From the NCBI RefSeq assembly GCF_000317515.1, contig NC_019738.1, positions 533,501 through 597,500 on the forward strand: 64,000 nt of DNA, given 5' to 3'. The notes beneath the pieces were generated by a model that worked only from the letters and a program-made list of their open reading frames with translations, ran no database searches and was not told the DNA's origin. The translations under genes were made by a program, and so were the position numbers. This document shows positions 34,340-43,622 of the stretch, piece by piece. Numbering within the stretch: the first letter of the stretch is position 1; the number at the start of each line of letters is the position of its first letter. Source of the stretch: Allocoleopsis franciscana PCC 7113 (GTDB taxonomy: Bacteria > Cyanobacteriota > Cyanobacteriia > Cyanobacteriales > Coleofasciculaceae).

Positions 34340-35098
34340 ATGCTCCTCAACAAACCAATCCGCCACTGGCTGAGTGTCCTGGCGGGTACTGCAATTATCT
34401 TGCTCAATCTGAATTCTACAGGTCTAGCCCTGCCTCGCGAACAGCTTGAAGAAATTGCGCGTCAGTCCACTGCTCGAATTTATGGACGCGAGGGAACATT
34501 CATCGGTGTTGAAACCGCAGGCTCTGTAGTCTTAATTGCTAGGGATGGTAATACCTACTATGGGCTGACAAATGCCCATGTTGTCCGAGAGAGAGGGGAC
34601 TATTTTACCTTGGTCACCCTTGATGGTCAGGAACACCGCGTAGATCCGAAGCAGACCAAACTATTGCCCAACGTTGATTTGGCGGTAGTACGCTTCAGTA
34701 GCGATCGCAACTATCCCCTGATCCAACTTGGCGATTCTGATTCTCTCCAGATTGGTCAGACTATTTATCTTACGGGCTGGCTAGGGGGAATCATGCGCTA
34801 CTTTAATGAGGGAAAGCTGATAGACCGCACTAACCAACTCACTCAAGAACGGTTCGGTCTAGCTTATAGCAATGTGAGTGATAAAGGCATGAGTGGAGGC
34901 TCGCTGCTAGATGAGGAAGGACATCTCATTGGCATTCATAGCGCTCGCGGCACAGTAACCCGCAACTCTGAGCCGAATGGTTCTATCACTGTCGGACTGG
35001 GCGTTCCTATCAATACCCTGATTCAGTTGGCTCCCCAAGCTGGCTTAGACCCTGCTTTAATTACTACCCTCAATTCTGCCTCCCGTCCAACTCATTGA
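34340..35098 (+). CDS. Secreted trypsin-like serine protease
   Basis: 252 residues with a signal peptide ending near STGLA at about residue 30. It has a trypsin/HtrA-like fold with the catalytic triad in place: His in YYGLTNAHVV, Asp in LPNVDLAVVRF and Ser in DKGMSGGSLLD. There is no PDZ domain, unlike HtrA/Deg proteases. It is likely periplasmic or secreted. The next gene, a pentapeptide-repeat protein, starts 24 bases later, so they are likely co-transcribed. Confidence 0.92.
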   Translation: MLLNKPIRHWLSVLAGTAIILLNLNSTGLALPREQLEEIARQSTARIYGREGTFIGVETAGSVVLIARDGNTYYGLTNAHVVRERGDYFTLVTLDGQEHRVDPKQTKLLPNVDLAVVRFSSDRNYPLIQLGDSDSLQIGQTIYLTGWLGGIMRYFNEGKLIDRTNQLTQERFGLAYSNVSDKGMSGGSLLDEEGHLIGIHSARGTVTRNSEPNGSITVGLGVPINTLIQLAPQAGLDPALITTLNSASRPTH

Positions 35099-35122
35099 AC
35101 TTATTTCCCTCGCCAAAATCCG

Positions 35123-35920
35123 ATGATGAACAACTTAAGAGTCTCTAATTTAGGTATCAATCGCTGGACATGGAAATATTTCTTCGTTTTGACGCTCACT
35201 TTCACCCTAGCTGGGACAAACAAAGCCAGCAGCTTTGACCAAAGCGATTTAGAACGCTTGCGGCAAACTAACTCTTGCCAAAAGTGCAACCTCAAGGGAG
35301 TTAATTTAGCCGATGCTGCTCTGATGGGGGCTAATCTTGAAGGAGCCAATTTACAAGGAGCCAATTTACAAGGAGCCAATCTGGAAAATGCCAACCTCAA
35401 GAAAGCTAACCTGAAACATGTTTCCAAGCCGACAATACTAGCGTTTGCAAATCTGAAAAATGCCGATCTGAGCGAGACTAAACTCAGCGGTGCTGTATTG
35501 TATAAAGCCAATCTAGATGGCGCTAACTTAAGCCATGCCGACCTCAGCGTGGTTTTGGTGACGTTGCTCAACACCCTGTCAATTCACTGTACCGATTTGA
35601 GGGGGGCTAATTTGTCGGAAGCAAATCTCAGCCATGCCAACTTGAGGATTGAGATGCCTGTCGCCGATCGATGGATTGCTCATGGAGGCGCTCCCCTAAG
35701 AACAGAAAATATTTGTAATCCTGCACTTTTGGGCGCTAATTTTAGCCGTGCCAATCTGAAGGATGCTGAGCTTGGGGGGGTCAAACTGAACCAGATTGTC
35801 CTGTGCAAAACGACGATGCCAGATGGCAATGTATCCAACTCTAACTGTCCATCTGACCTCAAAAATTCTCTGAAGACTTCTAGTGGAAACTTATTCTTTT
35901 TTCCCAAGCATTTGCATTAG
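35123..35920 (+). CDS. Secreted pentapeptide-repeat protein
   Basis: 265 residues. The N-terminal hydrophobic stretch (YFFVLTLTFTLAGTNKAS) is a signal peptide. After a C-x-x-C (SCQKCNL) comes a run of A(N/D)LxG pentapeptides at about 58-105 and again at 110-235, which fold as a right-handed beta-helix. The C-x-x-C opening recurs in cyanobacterial pentapeptide proteins. Its role is unknown. It follows the serine protease by 24 bases and converges with the DUF2182 gene, whose stop is 2 bases away. Confidence 0.88.
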   Translation: MMNNLRVSNLGINRWTWKYFFVLTLTFTLAGTNKASSFDQSDLERLRQTNSCQKCNLKGVNLADAALMGANLEGANLQGANLQGANLENANLKKANLKHVSKPTILAFANLKNADLSETKLSGAVLYKANLDGANLSHADLSVVLVTLLNTLSIHCTDLRGANLSEANLSHANLRIEMPVADRWIAHGGAPLRTENICNPALLGANFSRANLKDAELGGVKLNQIVLCKTTMPDGNVSNSNCPSDLKNSLKTSSGNLFFFPKHLH

Positions 35921-35922
35921 AA

Positions 35923-36735
35923 CTAGACTCCTAACGCTGGCAACCAACTCGGATGCAGTAACACCAAAACCCCCCAAACCAAAAAAGCCACCCCAACCAC
36001 AGGCACAATATCACGCCCTCGGTTCCACGTCCGCTCTAATGTCATCACCACAGTGAGCACAATCATCCAGCTAAAATGCCCAACCCCGACCGCAAACATC
36101 ACCAGCATCAGCGCCCAACAACAGCCCAAACAGTACAAACCATGACGAATCCCTAAATTCCAAGCCGCTTGTAAGCCTCGCTGATAATGATGGGTGAGAA
36201 AACTAAAGGGATGGCGACAAGCATTTAAACACTGTTCCTTCAGGGAACTGAACTGAAACCCTCCCGCTAGCACCAAGGTTGAACCCGCCATCATCCAAGG
36301 ATGGTGATCCAGCCATAGCCAGTGATGCGCCAGCTTATGTAACCCCATATCTCCGGCAACCGCGAGGACGGCAAACCCCGTCCAAATGGATGCATAAGCC
36401 GCTAAAAATGTCAAGAGTGCCAACTGAGGTTGAGATTGTCCGCGACTGGCTTTGGCAAATAAGCGCACCATGGGCAGCGTACTCGGCAACATCATGGCGG
36501 CTGTCATCACCTGCCAAACAGCTACAAAGAGAAGCAGCTTGAGCAGTAGGGGTAAAGAATTGTGTTCAATCAGAGCATTGTAATGGAGCCAGTGTTCTTG
36601 TCCTGAGAGGACGGCAAGAAAAGTTAGCACCCAAGCTAGGAAGACAACCGCCCACAGGATTAATAAATTATGGTTCAGGGCGTTATTTAGAGCTAGGAGT
36701 ATTGATGATTGTTCTGCACCCGCAGGTTTTTCCAA
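35923..36735 (-). CDS. DUF2182 integral membrane protein
   Basis: 270 residues with about six to seven membrane spans. WQVMTAAMMLPSTLPMVRLF is the conserved DUF2182 block (W-x2-M-x2-AMM-P-S). CLNACRHPFSFL and HGLYCLGCCWALMLVMFAVG are cysteine-containing segments consistent with the predicted metal-binding role. It is paired with the DUF1326 gene 11 bases upstream; this pairing recurs in bacteria and suggests one function, still unknown. Confidence 0.88.
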   Translation of the reverse strand: MEKPAGAEQSSILLALNNALNHNLLILWAVVFLAWVLTFLAVLSGQEHWLHYNALIEHNSLPLLLKLLLFVAVWQVMTAAMMLPSTLPMVRLFAKASRGQSQPQLALLTFLAAYASIWTGFAVLAVAGDMGLHKLAHHWLWLDHHPWMMAGSTLVLAGGFQFSSLKEQCLNACRHPFSFLTHHYQRGLQAAWNLGIRHGLYCLGCCWALMLVMFAVGVGHFSWMIVLTVVMTLERTWNRGRDIVPVVGVAFLVWGVLVLLHPSWLPALGV

Positions 36736-36746
36736 AGCCCTATCCT

Positions 36747-37364
36747 TTATTCTTCAAACCGGAATAAGCCTTGGATCGCATTACGACCGTTGTACTCCCA
36801 AGTCATGTCAAATTCAGGTAAATTTACCCGATGGACGGGTGCTTTTGCAATATAGGCTGGGGAACCGGGAATGGTGCTGAAGATGCTATCAACTATCTTT
36901 GTTGGCTGTCCATCTGGCCCCCGATAGGGTTCCATTTCACTTTCCAAAACATCACCAATTTTGATGGTGCCTTTCCCTTGGTGAATGTTGTACTCGATGG
37001 GGGCAACTCGCACATCCAGTACATCGCTGATTAACTTGGCTACATCTGCGATCGCGCCCCCAAGTTCCCCATTAAACACCTTTAACAACGCTTGTTGCTG
37101 TTCTGGCGTTCCTTTGGCATCCACATAAGTTACAGCACGCCAATTCCCAGCAAAGACATTTCCAGGAATATAGACAATTTTCAGTAGAGTTAAACCAGAA
37201 ACATCGATTCCCTGAACTTCCCCCCGTTCAACGTGGTAGGCGACAAAGCTGTCACAATAACCACCATCTGGATCATCTCCAATCCAGCAGGGACAGGGCG
37301 CACTGCAAGAGCAGGCTTCCAGAATTTGTCCTTCCAAGCTGTAAGTTGTAGCTGCGGTTGCCAT
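36747..37364 (-). CDS. DUF1326 protein
   Basis: 205 residues from the ATG at 37364, which has GGAG 8 bases before it. An upstream ATG at 37415 adds 17 residues. The diagnostic N-terminus LEACSCSAPCPCWIGDDPDG has the closely spaced cysteines of DUF1326, likely a metal site. A compact beta-rich domain with GSPAYIAKAPVHRVNLPEFD follows. It is probably co-transcribed with the DUF2182 membrane protein. Metal handling is suggested by the cysteines but unproven. Confidence 0.85.
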   Translation of the reverse strand: MATAATTYSLEGQILEACSCSAPCPCWIGDDPDGGYCDSFVAYHVERGEVQGIDVSGLTLLKIVYIPGNVFAGNWRAVTYVDAKGTPEQQQALLKVFNGELGGAIADVAKLISDVLDVRVAPIEYNIHQGKGTIKIGDVLESEMEPYRGPDGQPTKIVDSIFSTIPGSPAYIAKAPVHRVNLPEFDMTWEYNGRNAIQGLFRFEE

Positions 37365-37623
37365 AGGGGCTACTCCTGGGTAAGACACACCCGTAAGGTC
37401 GATTCCTCCGAACAACCCTATGGGTTTTGGTATAGAAATTATACGCGATTGCGATTTTCAGATGAGGCACCCTGAGCGATAGCTCACCCCGAAGGGATGA
37501 AAAGTCTTAATTTCATACAGAGGGATGCATCTACACCTGGCGTAAACATGGGTGTCGATTCAGAGGAAGATGGAAGATGTCACCTTCACAGATGACTCGA
37601 TAACCATGGCGTGAAGCGAAGCT

Positions 37624-38103
37624 ATGCCCGAAGAACTTATCGCACTCAATTCTGACTGCATTAACCATCTAGACTTATCGCCAGCCCAAACGGTGATTGA
37701 AAAACTGCTCAATGACGGAGCGATCGCTGCTTATGAACAGCAGTTGCGCTTTGATATCGACTATCCCCGCGATCCGACCGATCCGCGAGAACTCTCAGAA
37801 ATTCCCGAAGTGCGGCTGTGGTTTATTCGCTTAGATGCCTGCTATCCCTGGATGCCGTTTTTGTTGGATTGGAAAGCGGGTGAACTCGCCCGTTACGTTG
37901 CCATGCTGGTGCCGCACCAATTTAACCGCACAGAAGGCATTCAGTACAATCCTGAAGCCTTAGAAATTTTCGTGATGCAAAAAATCTTTGTCCTCACTAA
38001 CTGGCTAAAACAACAAGGGATTCCCGGTCAATCGCGAGCGCAGTCGATGGCTAAACTATTGGGTTATGAACTCGATAGTGCCTTTTTTGACCTCATTGAT
38101 TAA
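37624..38103 (+). CDS. CRR6-family NDH-1 (NdhI) maturation factor
   Basis: 159 residues matching DUF1817/CRR6. The segments FDIDYPRDPTDPRELSEIPE, VRLWFIRLDACYPWMPFLLD and ARYVAMLVPHQFNRTEGIQY are the family core. In plants and cyanobacteria CRR6 is needed to assemble the NdhI subunit of the photosynthetic NDH-1 complex, which supports cyclic electron flow. It is soluble, with no cofactor motif. It is convergent with the GT9 gene, separated by a GGGCAGG/CCTGCCC hairpin. Confidence 0.92.
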   Translation: MPEELIALNSDCINHLDLSPAQTVIEKLLNDGAIAAYEQQLRFDIDYPRDPTDPRELSEIPEVRLWFIRLDACYPWMPFLLDWKAGELARYVAMLVPHQFNRTEGIQYNPEALEIFVMQKIFVLTNWLKQQGIPGQSRAQSMAKLLGYELDSAFFDLID

Positions 38104-38114
38104 TTAATCGGTAG

Positions 38115-38135
38115 GGGCAGGTCTTATGCCTGCCC
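38115..38135. terminator. Hairpin between convergent CRR6 and GT9 genes
   Basis: GGGCAGG (38115-38121) pairs with CCTGCCC (38129-38135) over a 7-base loop. It lies in the 53-base gap between two converging genes, so it may end both. The GTAGGGGCAGG...GCCTGCCC form is also a common cyanobacterial dispersed repeat. Confidence 0.55.
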
Positions 38136-38156
38136 AAACCCTAAGCAGAACACCCA

Positions 38157-39119
38157 CTAGCCACGCCAGAGTTGTTTTAGCACGTCTTCCGGTTTGATAT
38201 CCGCAATCTGCTTCGTTGGGGATTGAATGCTCATGCAGTTTTCACTTTGGGGTAGCCGCTTTTTCGCCTCTGTTGGGCCAAATAAAGCGATTGTATAGGT
38301 GCCGACGGCTACAGCTACATGCATGGGCGCACTATCGGTACAGATGATTAAATTAGCCCCAGCAATCATGGCTGCTAATTTACCGATATCCGCAGGTGAA
38401 GTGATTTTCAAATCGGGAAAGGATTGCAGCATGGTAGCTGACATTTGGGCATCCTCAGACCCTCTCAGCATCACAATCGGCAGGTTCGGTTGTTTTTGTT
38501 GAATATCTGCGAGAATCTGTCGCCATTTCTCAACAGGGTAGACTTGCTCCGTGCCTTTCTCTTGAGCCAGTTGGGTTGAACTGTTATCAATGAGAATGTA
38601 GCCACTTTCGGCAATTCCCAGACGTTGCTGTTCGCGTTCCGCCCATTCAATATCGGGTTTGGGAACACTCAGGGTTAGGTCTGGACAGGGGGTGTTGATT
38701 CCCAACGCCTGTAGCATGTCGTGGTAGATGTCAGCCGTATACTGCTCGGTTTTTAGGGGGACAGTATCGGTAAGAAACCACTTTCCAGCATTGGCTTCGT
38801 AGCCAATACGGGTGGGAATCCCAGACATCCACAGCAACAGTCCGATGGAAGCCCGCTGTGCGAGTGAGAGGGCTACATCATACTCGCGATCGCGAATAAT
38901 CCCCAACAAGTTACCGAAATCCGCCAGACCGTTACGGTCTTTAAAATCAAACGTCAAAACTTCATCAACAGACCCCGAAACCCGATACGCCCCCTTTGCT
39001 CGTGGTTCCACAATGACATCAATCTCGGCTGTGGGGTAGTAAGCTCGAAGGTCATCGAGGGTCGGAAAAAATAGAACTTGGTCGCCAATTCCCCCAGGGA
39101 CAAGGGCTAATATTCTCAT
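38157..39119 (-). CDS. Glycosyltransferase family 9 protein
   Basis: 320 residues of the GT9/heptosyltransferase type (GT-B fold). MRILALVPGGIGDQVLFFPT is the acceptor-domain opening with the G-G-x-G-D signature. IGYEANAGKWFLTD and the donor-domain segment MIAGANLIICTDSAPMHVAV, followed by IALFGPTEAKKRLP, are typical. The likely role is transfer of heptose or another sugar to a lipopolysaccharide core or other surface glycan. No glycan cluster is around it; ispD lies divergently 65 bases away. Confidence 0.9.
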   Translation of the reverse strand: MRILALVPGGIGDQVLFFPTLDDLRAYYPTAEIDVIVEPRAKGAYRVSGSVDEVLTFDFKDRNGLADFGNLLGIIRDREYDVALSLAQRASIGLLLWMSGIPTRIGYEANAGKWFLTDTVPLKTEQYTADIYHDMLQALGINTPCPDLTLSVPKPDIEWAEREQQRLGIAESGYILIDNSSTQLAQEKGTEQVYPVEKWRQILADIQQKQPNLPIVMLRGSEDAQMSATMLQSFPDLKITSPADIGKLAAMIAGANLIICTDSAPMHVAVAVGTYTIALFGPTEAKKRLPQSENCMSIQSPTKQIADIKPEDVLKQLWRG

Positions 39120-39184
39120 CTCAATTGATTGAGCTTATTGATCAGCTTAATTTTAAGGGAGTGGATACCTAAAAGAGGAAGATC

Positions 39185-39871
39185 GTGCATTTATTAATTC
39201 CAGCAGCAGGGATGGGTCGGCGGATGGGGAGCGATCGCAATAAGCTTCTATTGACCCTGATGGGTAAACCCATATTAGCTTGGACTCTCCTAGCCGCAGA
39301 GGCGGCAGATGATGTTACCTCGATTGGTATTATAGGACAACCCGCTGACCAGTCTGACTTTCAGCAAATTCTGGGGGAGCTTTCCCTCTCAAAACCTGTG
39401 CAGTTAATTCAGGGAGGAGACACTCGCCAGGAATCAGTCTATAACGGCTTGCAGGCGTTACCAGCCGACGCACAACGGGTATTGATTCATGATGGCGCTA
39501 GATGCTTAGCCACCCCCCAACTCCTGAATCGGTGTGCCGCCGTGCTGCTAGATTGTCCCGGTTTAATTGCGGCTGTACCCGTGAAGGACACGATTAAAGT
39601 CGTCGATCCAACAGGCGTGATTCAAGATACACCCGATCGCAAGAACTTGTGGGCAGCCCAGACCCCTCAGGGATTCGATGTGCAGTTGCTCAAACAGTGT
39701 CATGACAAAGGGCGTACTTTGGGATGGGAAGTTACGGATGATGCGGCTTTGTTTGAACGCTGTGGGTTGCCCGTGCGAATTGTGGAAGGCGAGGAGACGA
39801 ATTTGAAGGTGACGACACCGGTGGATTTAGCGATCGCGGAATTTATCCTCCGCCAGCGATTAGGATTGTAA
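39185..39871 (+). CDS. ispD: 2-C-methyl-D-erythritol 4-phosphate cytidylyltransferase
   Basis: 228 residues from a GTG start. MHLLIPAAGMGRRMGSDRNK is the nucleotide-binding loop of IspD. QGGDTRQESVYNGLQALP, VLIHDGARCLATPQLL and VPVKDTIKVVD are the CTP and MEP contacts. It catalyses MEP plus CTP to CDP-ME, the third step of the MEP isoprenoid pathway that feeds carotenoids and phytol. Length is normal. The methyltransferase gene starts 19 bases later. Confidence 0.95.
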   Translation: MHLLIPAAGMGRRMGSDRNKLLLTLMGKPILAWTLLAAEAADDVTSIGIIGQPADQSDFQQILGELSLSKPVQLIQGGDTRQESVYNGLQALPADAQRVLIHDGARCLATPQLLNRCAAVLLDCPGLIAAVPVKDTIKVVDPTGVIQDTPDRKNLWAAQTPQGFDVQLLKQCHDKGRTLGWEVTDDAALFERCGLPVRIVEGEETNLKVTTPVDLAIAEFILRQRLGL

Positions 39872-39890
39872 TGTTCGAGGAGAGACAACA

Positions 39891-41048
39891 ATGCTGAAAA
39901 AAATACAGTATTTCTGGCAATTAAGTTATCAAAGAAGTCCTCAAAAAAATTTAGAAGCATTACGCAATAAATTCAATTCCAAACTGCATCAAAGCCATCA
40001 AGAATTGGGTGATAATCAGCGGATTTATCAAGCCAATGCGGTCATTCCTGATTTATGGAATCAAGCCTCTTATCAAGAATTTATTGCCCACCAACTTCAA
40101 ATTCATCATCAACCCATTGTATTGCTGGGTAAGTTAGAAGAAATTAATCTTTTAGGCGCTATTTTGTTCAAGAAAAACCTTCAGGTCAATACTTTAGAAT
40201 GGGATTGGCAAGATCCGATCAATCTCAATGGCTTTCCAGAATATTCACTGCTTGTTATTTGCCATATTCCCGTGAGTGAATATCAGTGGAACGCTATTCA
40301 GGAACTAAAACAGAGATATCTCAATCGATTGACCACTATTTATGAGTTGGTTTTACCGTTTACTTTGCTCCCCGTGGCTCAATCCTCCCTCGATTATTAC
40401 GTGAAAAATTTAGGAGAGATTACCTCTTACTATCTAGGAGAAACTTATTTTAGACCGATTGATCAGTTAAATGATGTCTTCCCTTTAGCCGAAAAAAGTG
40501 TGATCGAATTCGGTCCTTTAGAGGGATGCCTGACAGCCGGACTCGTAAAATTAGGTGTTAAGAGTTTAACTTGTATAGAAGCTAGAGCGGAAAATGCCAT
40601 CAAAACATTAGTTGCTTGCTCCGCATTTGGCTGGAAGAATGTCGAGTTGGTAATGGATGATTTTCATAACGTCAATCATCTCAAGTACGGAACTTACGAT
40701 TTAGTTTTTGCTCATGGCGTATACTACCACAGCTTAGCTCCTTTTCTGTTCTTGGAAAATTTATGTTCTTTGTCTGAAAATATTTTCATCGGCGGCTTTT
40801 GTGCAACAGATGAGCTGCCTGAAGGAGATTACGAACTACTAGAGTACAGTGGCGAGAAATATCGGACGAAAATGCATAAAGAAGTAGATTATTTTACATC
40901 GGGCGTTAACCCAATTGGTTACTTTTTTCATAAAGATGATTTGATGAAATTTTTTCAGGAGCGGAACTATGAGGTAATTGTGATTTCTGATGAAGATGCG
41001 GAAATTGCGGCGGGCAATTACTTACGATTTTTGGCTTGTAAAAAATGA
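39891..41048 (+). CDS. Class I SAM-dependent methyltransferase
   Basis: 385 residues. The C-terminal half is a Rossmann-type methyltransferase: VIEFGPLEGCLTAGLVKLGV (motif I), TCIEARAENAIKT (acidic ribose contact) and YDLVFAHGVYYHS (motif IV). The first 190 residues are helical and unrecognised and may be a substrate domain. Base composition is more AT-rich than ispD just before it. It follows ispD by 19 bases, but a functional link is not evident. Substrate unknown. Confidence 0.82.
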   Translation: MLKKIQYFWQLSYQRSPQKNLEALRNKFNSKLHQSHQELGDNQRIYQANAVIPDLWNQASYQEFIAHQLQIHHQPIVLLGKLEEINLLGAILFKKNLQVNTLEWDWQDPINLNGFPEYSLLVICHIPVSEYQWNAIQELKQRYLNRLTTIYELVLPFTLLPVAQSSLDYYVKNLGEITSYYLGETYFRPIDQLNDVFPLAEKSVIEFGPLEGCLTAGLVKLGVKSLTCIEARAENAIKTLVACSAFGWKNVELVMDDFHNVNHLKYGTYDLVFAHGVYYHSLAPFLFLENLCSLSENIFIGGFCATDELPEGDYELLEYSGEKYRTKMHKEVDYFTSGVNPIGYFFHKDDLMKFFQERNYEVIVISDEDAEIAAGNYLRFLACKK

Positions 41049-41121
41049 ACCTTTTCTTCAGTCATCTTAAATGATGAAAGCGATCGCCTTGTGATTTGTT
41101 CCTTTACCCGTAAAAAATCTC

Positions 41122-41787
41122 ATGAAAATTCACCAACGCCACCCTTGGCCTCTCACTGTTGAAGAAGCGATCGCCATCCAAAACCAACTGCAACCGGAGG
41201 TGATTACCGAAGATCAGTTGGGAGAGGTGCAATATGTTGCGGGGGTGGATGTTGGCTTTGAAAATGACTATGCTATTTCACGGGCGGCGGTGGCGGTGTT
41301 AAGTTTTCCTGACTTGCAACTGGTGGAACAGGCGATCGCACGACGTCCCACAACCTTTCCCTATGTTCCGGGGTTTCTTTCCTTTCGAGAAGTTCCGGTT
41401 GTGATTGATGCTCTAGAACAAGTCAGCACGATACCCGATTTAATCTTGTGTGATGGTCAGGGGATTGCTCATCCCCGCCGCTTTGGTCTTGCCTGTCATT
41501 TGGGGGTACTGACCAATATGCCCACGATTGGGGTGGCTAAGTCGTTGTTGATTGGTAAACATGAGGAGTTGCCCGTGGAGAAAGGGAGTTGGCAACCGTT
41601 GCGGTATAAGGGAGGGATTGTTGGGGCAGTTTTGCGATCGCGCACGGGTGTTAGGCCGCTTTATGTTTCTCCGGGTCATCGAATTAGTTTAGACACGGCG
41701 ATTGATTATACGTTGCGCTGTATTACTAAATATCGATTGCCGGAGACAACGCGTTGGGCCGATAAACTGGCATCAAACAGAATTTAA
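41122..41787 (+). CDS. nfi: Endonuclease V
   Basis: 221 residues. It cleaves the second phosphodiester 3' to deoxyinosine, starting repair of deaminated adenine. Visible motifs are YVAGVDVGFEND (first catalytic aspartate), YVPGFLSFREVPVV, and LCDGQGIAHPRRFGLACHLG with the second aspartate. GAVLRSRTGVRPLYVSPGH closes the active site. It is full-length and single, with a HIP1-type site inside the 5' end. Confidence 0.95.
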   Translation: MKIHQRHPWPLTVEEAIAIQNQLQPEVITEDQLGEVQYVAGVDVGFENDYAISRAAVAVLSFPDLQLVEQAIARRPTTFPYVPGFLSFREVPVVIDALEQVSTIPDLILCDGQGIAHPRRFGLACHLGVLTNMPTIGVAKSLLIGKHEELPVEKGSWQPLRYKGGIVGAVLRSRTGVRPLYVSPGHRISLDTAIDYTLRCITKYRLPETTRWADKLASNRI

Positions 41788-41891
41788 AGCAAACCCTACT
41801 TATACCTAGTTGCGCTCGGAAATCAACTGCAATAGGTGCGGGATAAATCCCTCTGCCTCACCTAGCTTGAGAAGTTTTTATCCTTCATCTT

Positions 41892-42596
41892 TTAAAGATG
41901 CCCCTGTGATTCAGCAAATTTACGCAAGTAGGGCAGACACTGGCGCTGATAAAAACTGCTCAATGTCGAAACTGGCAGGTTGAATTCTGCGGCGAGATTT
42001 TTCCAGCTCGCTTCTGGGGGCAAGCGTCGCAGGATTAAGACTTGGCAAGTCACCTCTGGATGATTGGCGATGTGGATACGGCGTAATTCACCCTCTGAAT
42101 CGGTTTTAGCCCAGCTTCTTATCTCTTCAAGTAGTGGAGGAACGTCAGGATTAGCTGGAATATTTTCTATAGGGTCAACATTTTGATTGATTTCGCCTGA
42201 ATCCAACTGCCCCAGTGGTGTTGAAACTCTTGTAAGTGTCTCCTTTTGATTGTTTATGTAGCAATCGCGGAGCCGTTGTTTCAGGTAGAAATTCAGCCAG
42301 GTGAGGACACTGCCACGATTGGGGTCGTAGGGTTTACCCGTGTTTCCTTCGCAGATATTATGGCAAAAATACAGCCATGTCTGTTGCAAAGCGTCTTGAT
42401 AGTAAGGTGTATTTTCTTTCCAAAGCTTGTTAGCGGCTAATCGAATAATTTTAGTTAAGTTTTTCTGACGCTGGGGGCTTCCGGCGGGATGTTGACAAGC
42501 TTGTGCAACCAGATAGGGTAATTGTTCCTCCGAAGACCTTTCGGGATTGCCCTCCCAAATAGAAGGTTTCCTGGTAATGCAGCTCTTTAGTTTCAT
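41892..42596 (-). CDS. Sigma-70-family RNA polymerase sigma factor (divergent)
   Basis: 234 residues. AANKLWKENTPYYQDALQQTWLYFC fits region 2 (core binding and -10 recognition, quoted in part). GSVLTWLNFYLKQRLRD follows. The end, ILRRLPPEASWKNLAAEFNL with PVSTLSSFYQRQCLPYL, is a region-4 helix-turn-helix. Regions 1 and 3 are reduced, so it is an alternative factor, likely ECF-like or group 3. No anti-sigma gene is adjacent. It is the last of four minus-strand genes (patatin, PLA2, DUF4214, sigma), though gaps of 170-320 bases argue for separate promoters. Confidence 0.82.
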   Translation of the reverse strand: MKLKSCITRKPSIWEGNPERSSEEQLPYLVAQACQHPAGSPQRQKNLTKIIRLAANKLWKENTPYYQDALQQTWLYFCHNICEGNTGKPYDPNRGSVLTWLNFYLKQRLRDCYINNQKETLTRVSTPLGQLDSGEINQNVDPIENIPANPDVPPLLEEIRSWAKTDSEGELRRIHIANHPEVTCQVLILRRLPPEASWKNLAAEFNLPVSTLSSFYQRQCLPYLRKFAESQGHL

Positions 42597-42772
42597 TTGT
42601 CTTCTTGTTTGAATAACCCTAATGCTATTGATGGATTAGTCAGTGCCTGCGATCGCTCCTCACCATTCCAACTGGCCTAATAGCGATTATCTATACTGTT
42701 TATGAGCGCATTAGGCTGATTATATGAAGCGATCGCTGTTTCTTATTTCCAATTGCACTTCATTAGCTTTCC

Positions 42773-43306
42773 TTATAAACCAAGTCGCCTTCTAGCTTCG
42801 TCACTATTGCTCATAATTGCCCGTTCTTGTGCAAGGGTGCTACCATTTGCCAGTCTCGATACTAAGCCATCAACTGCACCAGCTTCAGGTTCTCGTCCAA
42901 GAATGGTTCTATAGAGATTCGCAAGGTTATTTCTTGACTCCTCACTATTGGCCATAACTTGACGTTCTCGTGCAAGGGTGCTGCCATTTGCCAATCTACT
43001 TGCTACTCCCTCGGCTGCGCCAGGTTCAGGGTCTCGTCCAAGAATAGTTCTGTAAAGATTAACCCCCTGCTGTTGAAGCTCCTGGTTTGTCCTGATTGGT
43101 CTACCATAGGCTGAATCAGGAACATCATCAGAACCATTTTTCGGTGTTTGTTGTTCCGGTCCAATCAAAGGACAGTTACGATTAAAAGGATCGAGGCGAT
43201 CGCCAAGATCGCAACCTGCATAAGCTTTAGGAGTAGGCAGCGAGATAACCGTAAAGCCACTAGCTAAGATTGCTGCAACGGTATAACTAAAGCGTTTGAT
43301 ATTCAT
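42773..43306 (-). CDS. Secreted protein with two DUF4214-like repeats
   Basis: 177 residues. A signal peptide covers about 1-30 (AAILASGFTVISLPTPKAYA). A short CDLGDRLDPFNRNCPL segment with two cysteines follows. Two 47-residue repeats at about 80-175 read LYRTILGRDPEPGAAEG... and LYRTILGREPEAGAVDG.... They are almost identical, including at nucleotide level, to the repeats of the PLA2 gene upstream. DUF4214 repeats are known from large surface proteins. The gene looks like a reduced paralogue that lost the enzyme domain, or a free repeat module. Confidence 0.8.
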   Translation of the reverse strand: MNIKRFSYTVAAILASGFTVISLPTPKAYAGCDLGDRLDPFNRNCPLIGPEQQTPKNGSDDVPDSAYGRPIRTNQELQQQGVNLYRTILGRDPEPGAAEGVASRLANGSTLARERQVMANSEESRNNLANLYRTILGREPEAGAVDGLVSRLANGSTLAQERAIMSNSDEARRRLGL

Positions 43307-43622
43307 AGCTGTATTGTTCCTAAAATTTGTAAATACTGTCGCAAGGAATTGCTCAATATCATGTGTTTCTAGTCATCGCCCTCTACTATTGCAGAGAAAC
43401 AGAAAGCGATCGCACAACCCATTCCTGCTGACATAACAGCCAATGCAAGTTGGCTTTAAGTAAAGCTTTTAAGAGTAAAGTGAGCAATGCCCACGCTACC
43501 TAGCTTGAGAGATTTTTATCTTTACCCTTTGAAGATACCCTTGTGATAAAGACTTTCGGCAGTCTGCTGCAACGGGATTGTTAGACGGTGGTATGTTCAA
43601 TCACTACACTTCATTAGTTTTC
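43307..43622. other. Intergenic region with a duplicated sigma-gene tail
   Basis: 43498-43547 resembles 41860-41910, which spans the stop codon and downstream flank of the sigma factor gene (ACCTAGCTTGAGA ... TGTGAT in both). The 43602-43637 segment matches 42752-42787 at the ends of the two DUF4214-repeat genes. The region therefore carries scars of a local duplication. No gene was called. Confidence 0.55.

Noticed and set aside
35101-35574. 157-codon minus-strand frame rich in RLAPCKLAP
   Set aside because: Antisense shadow of the pentapeptide repeats on the + strand.
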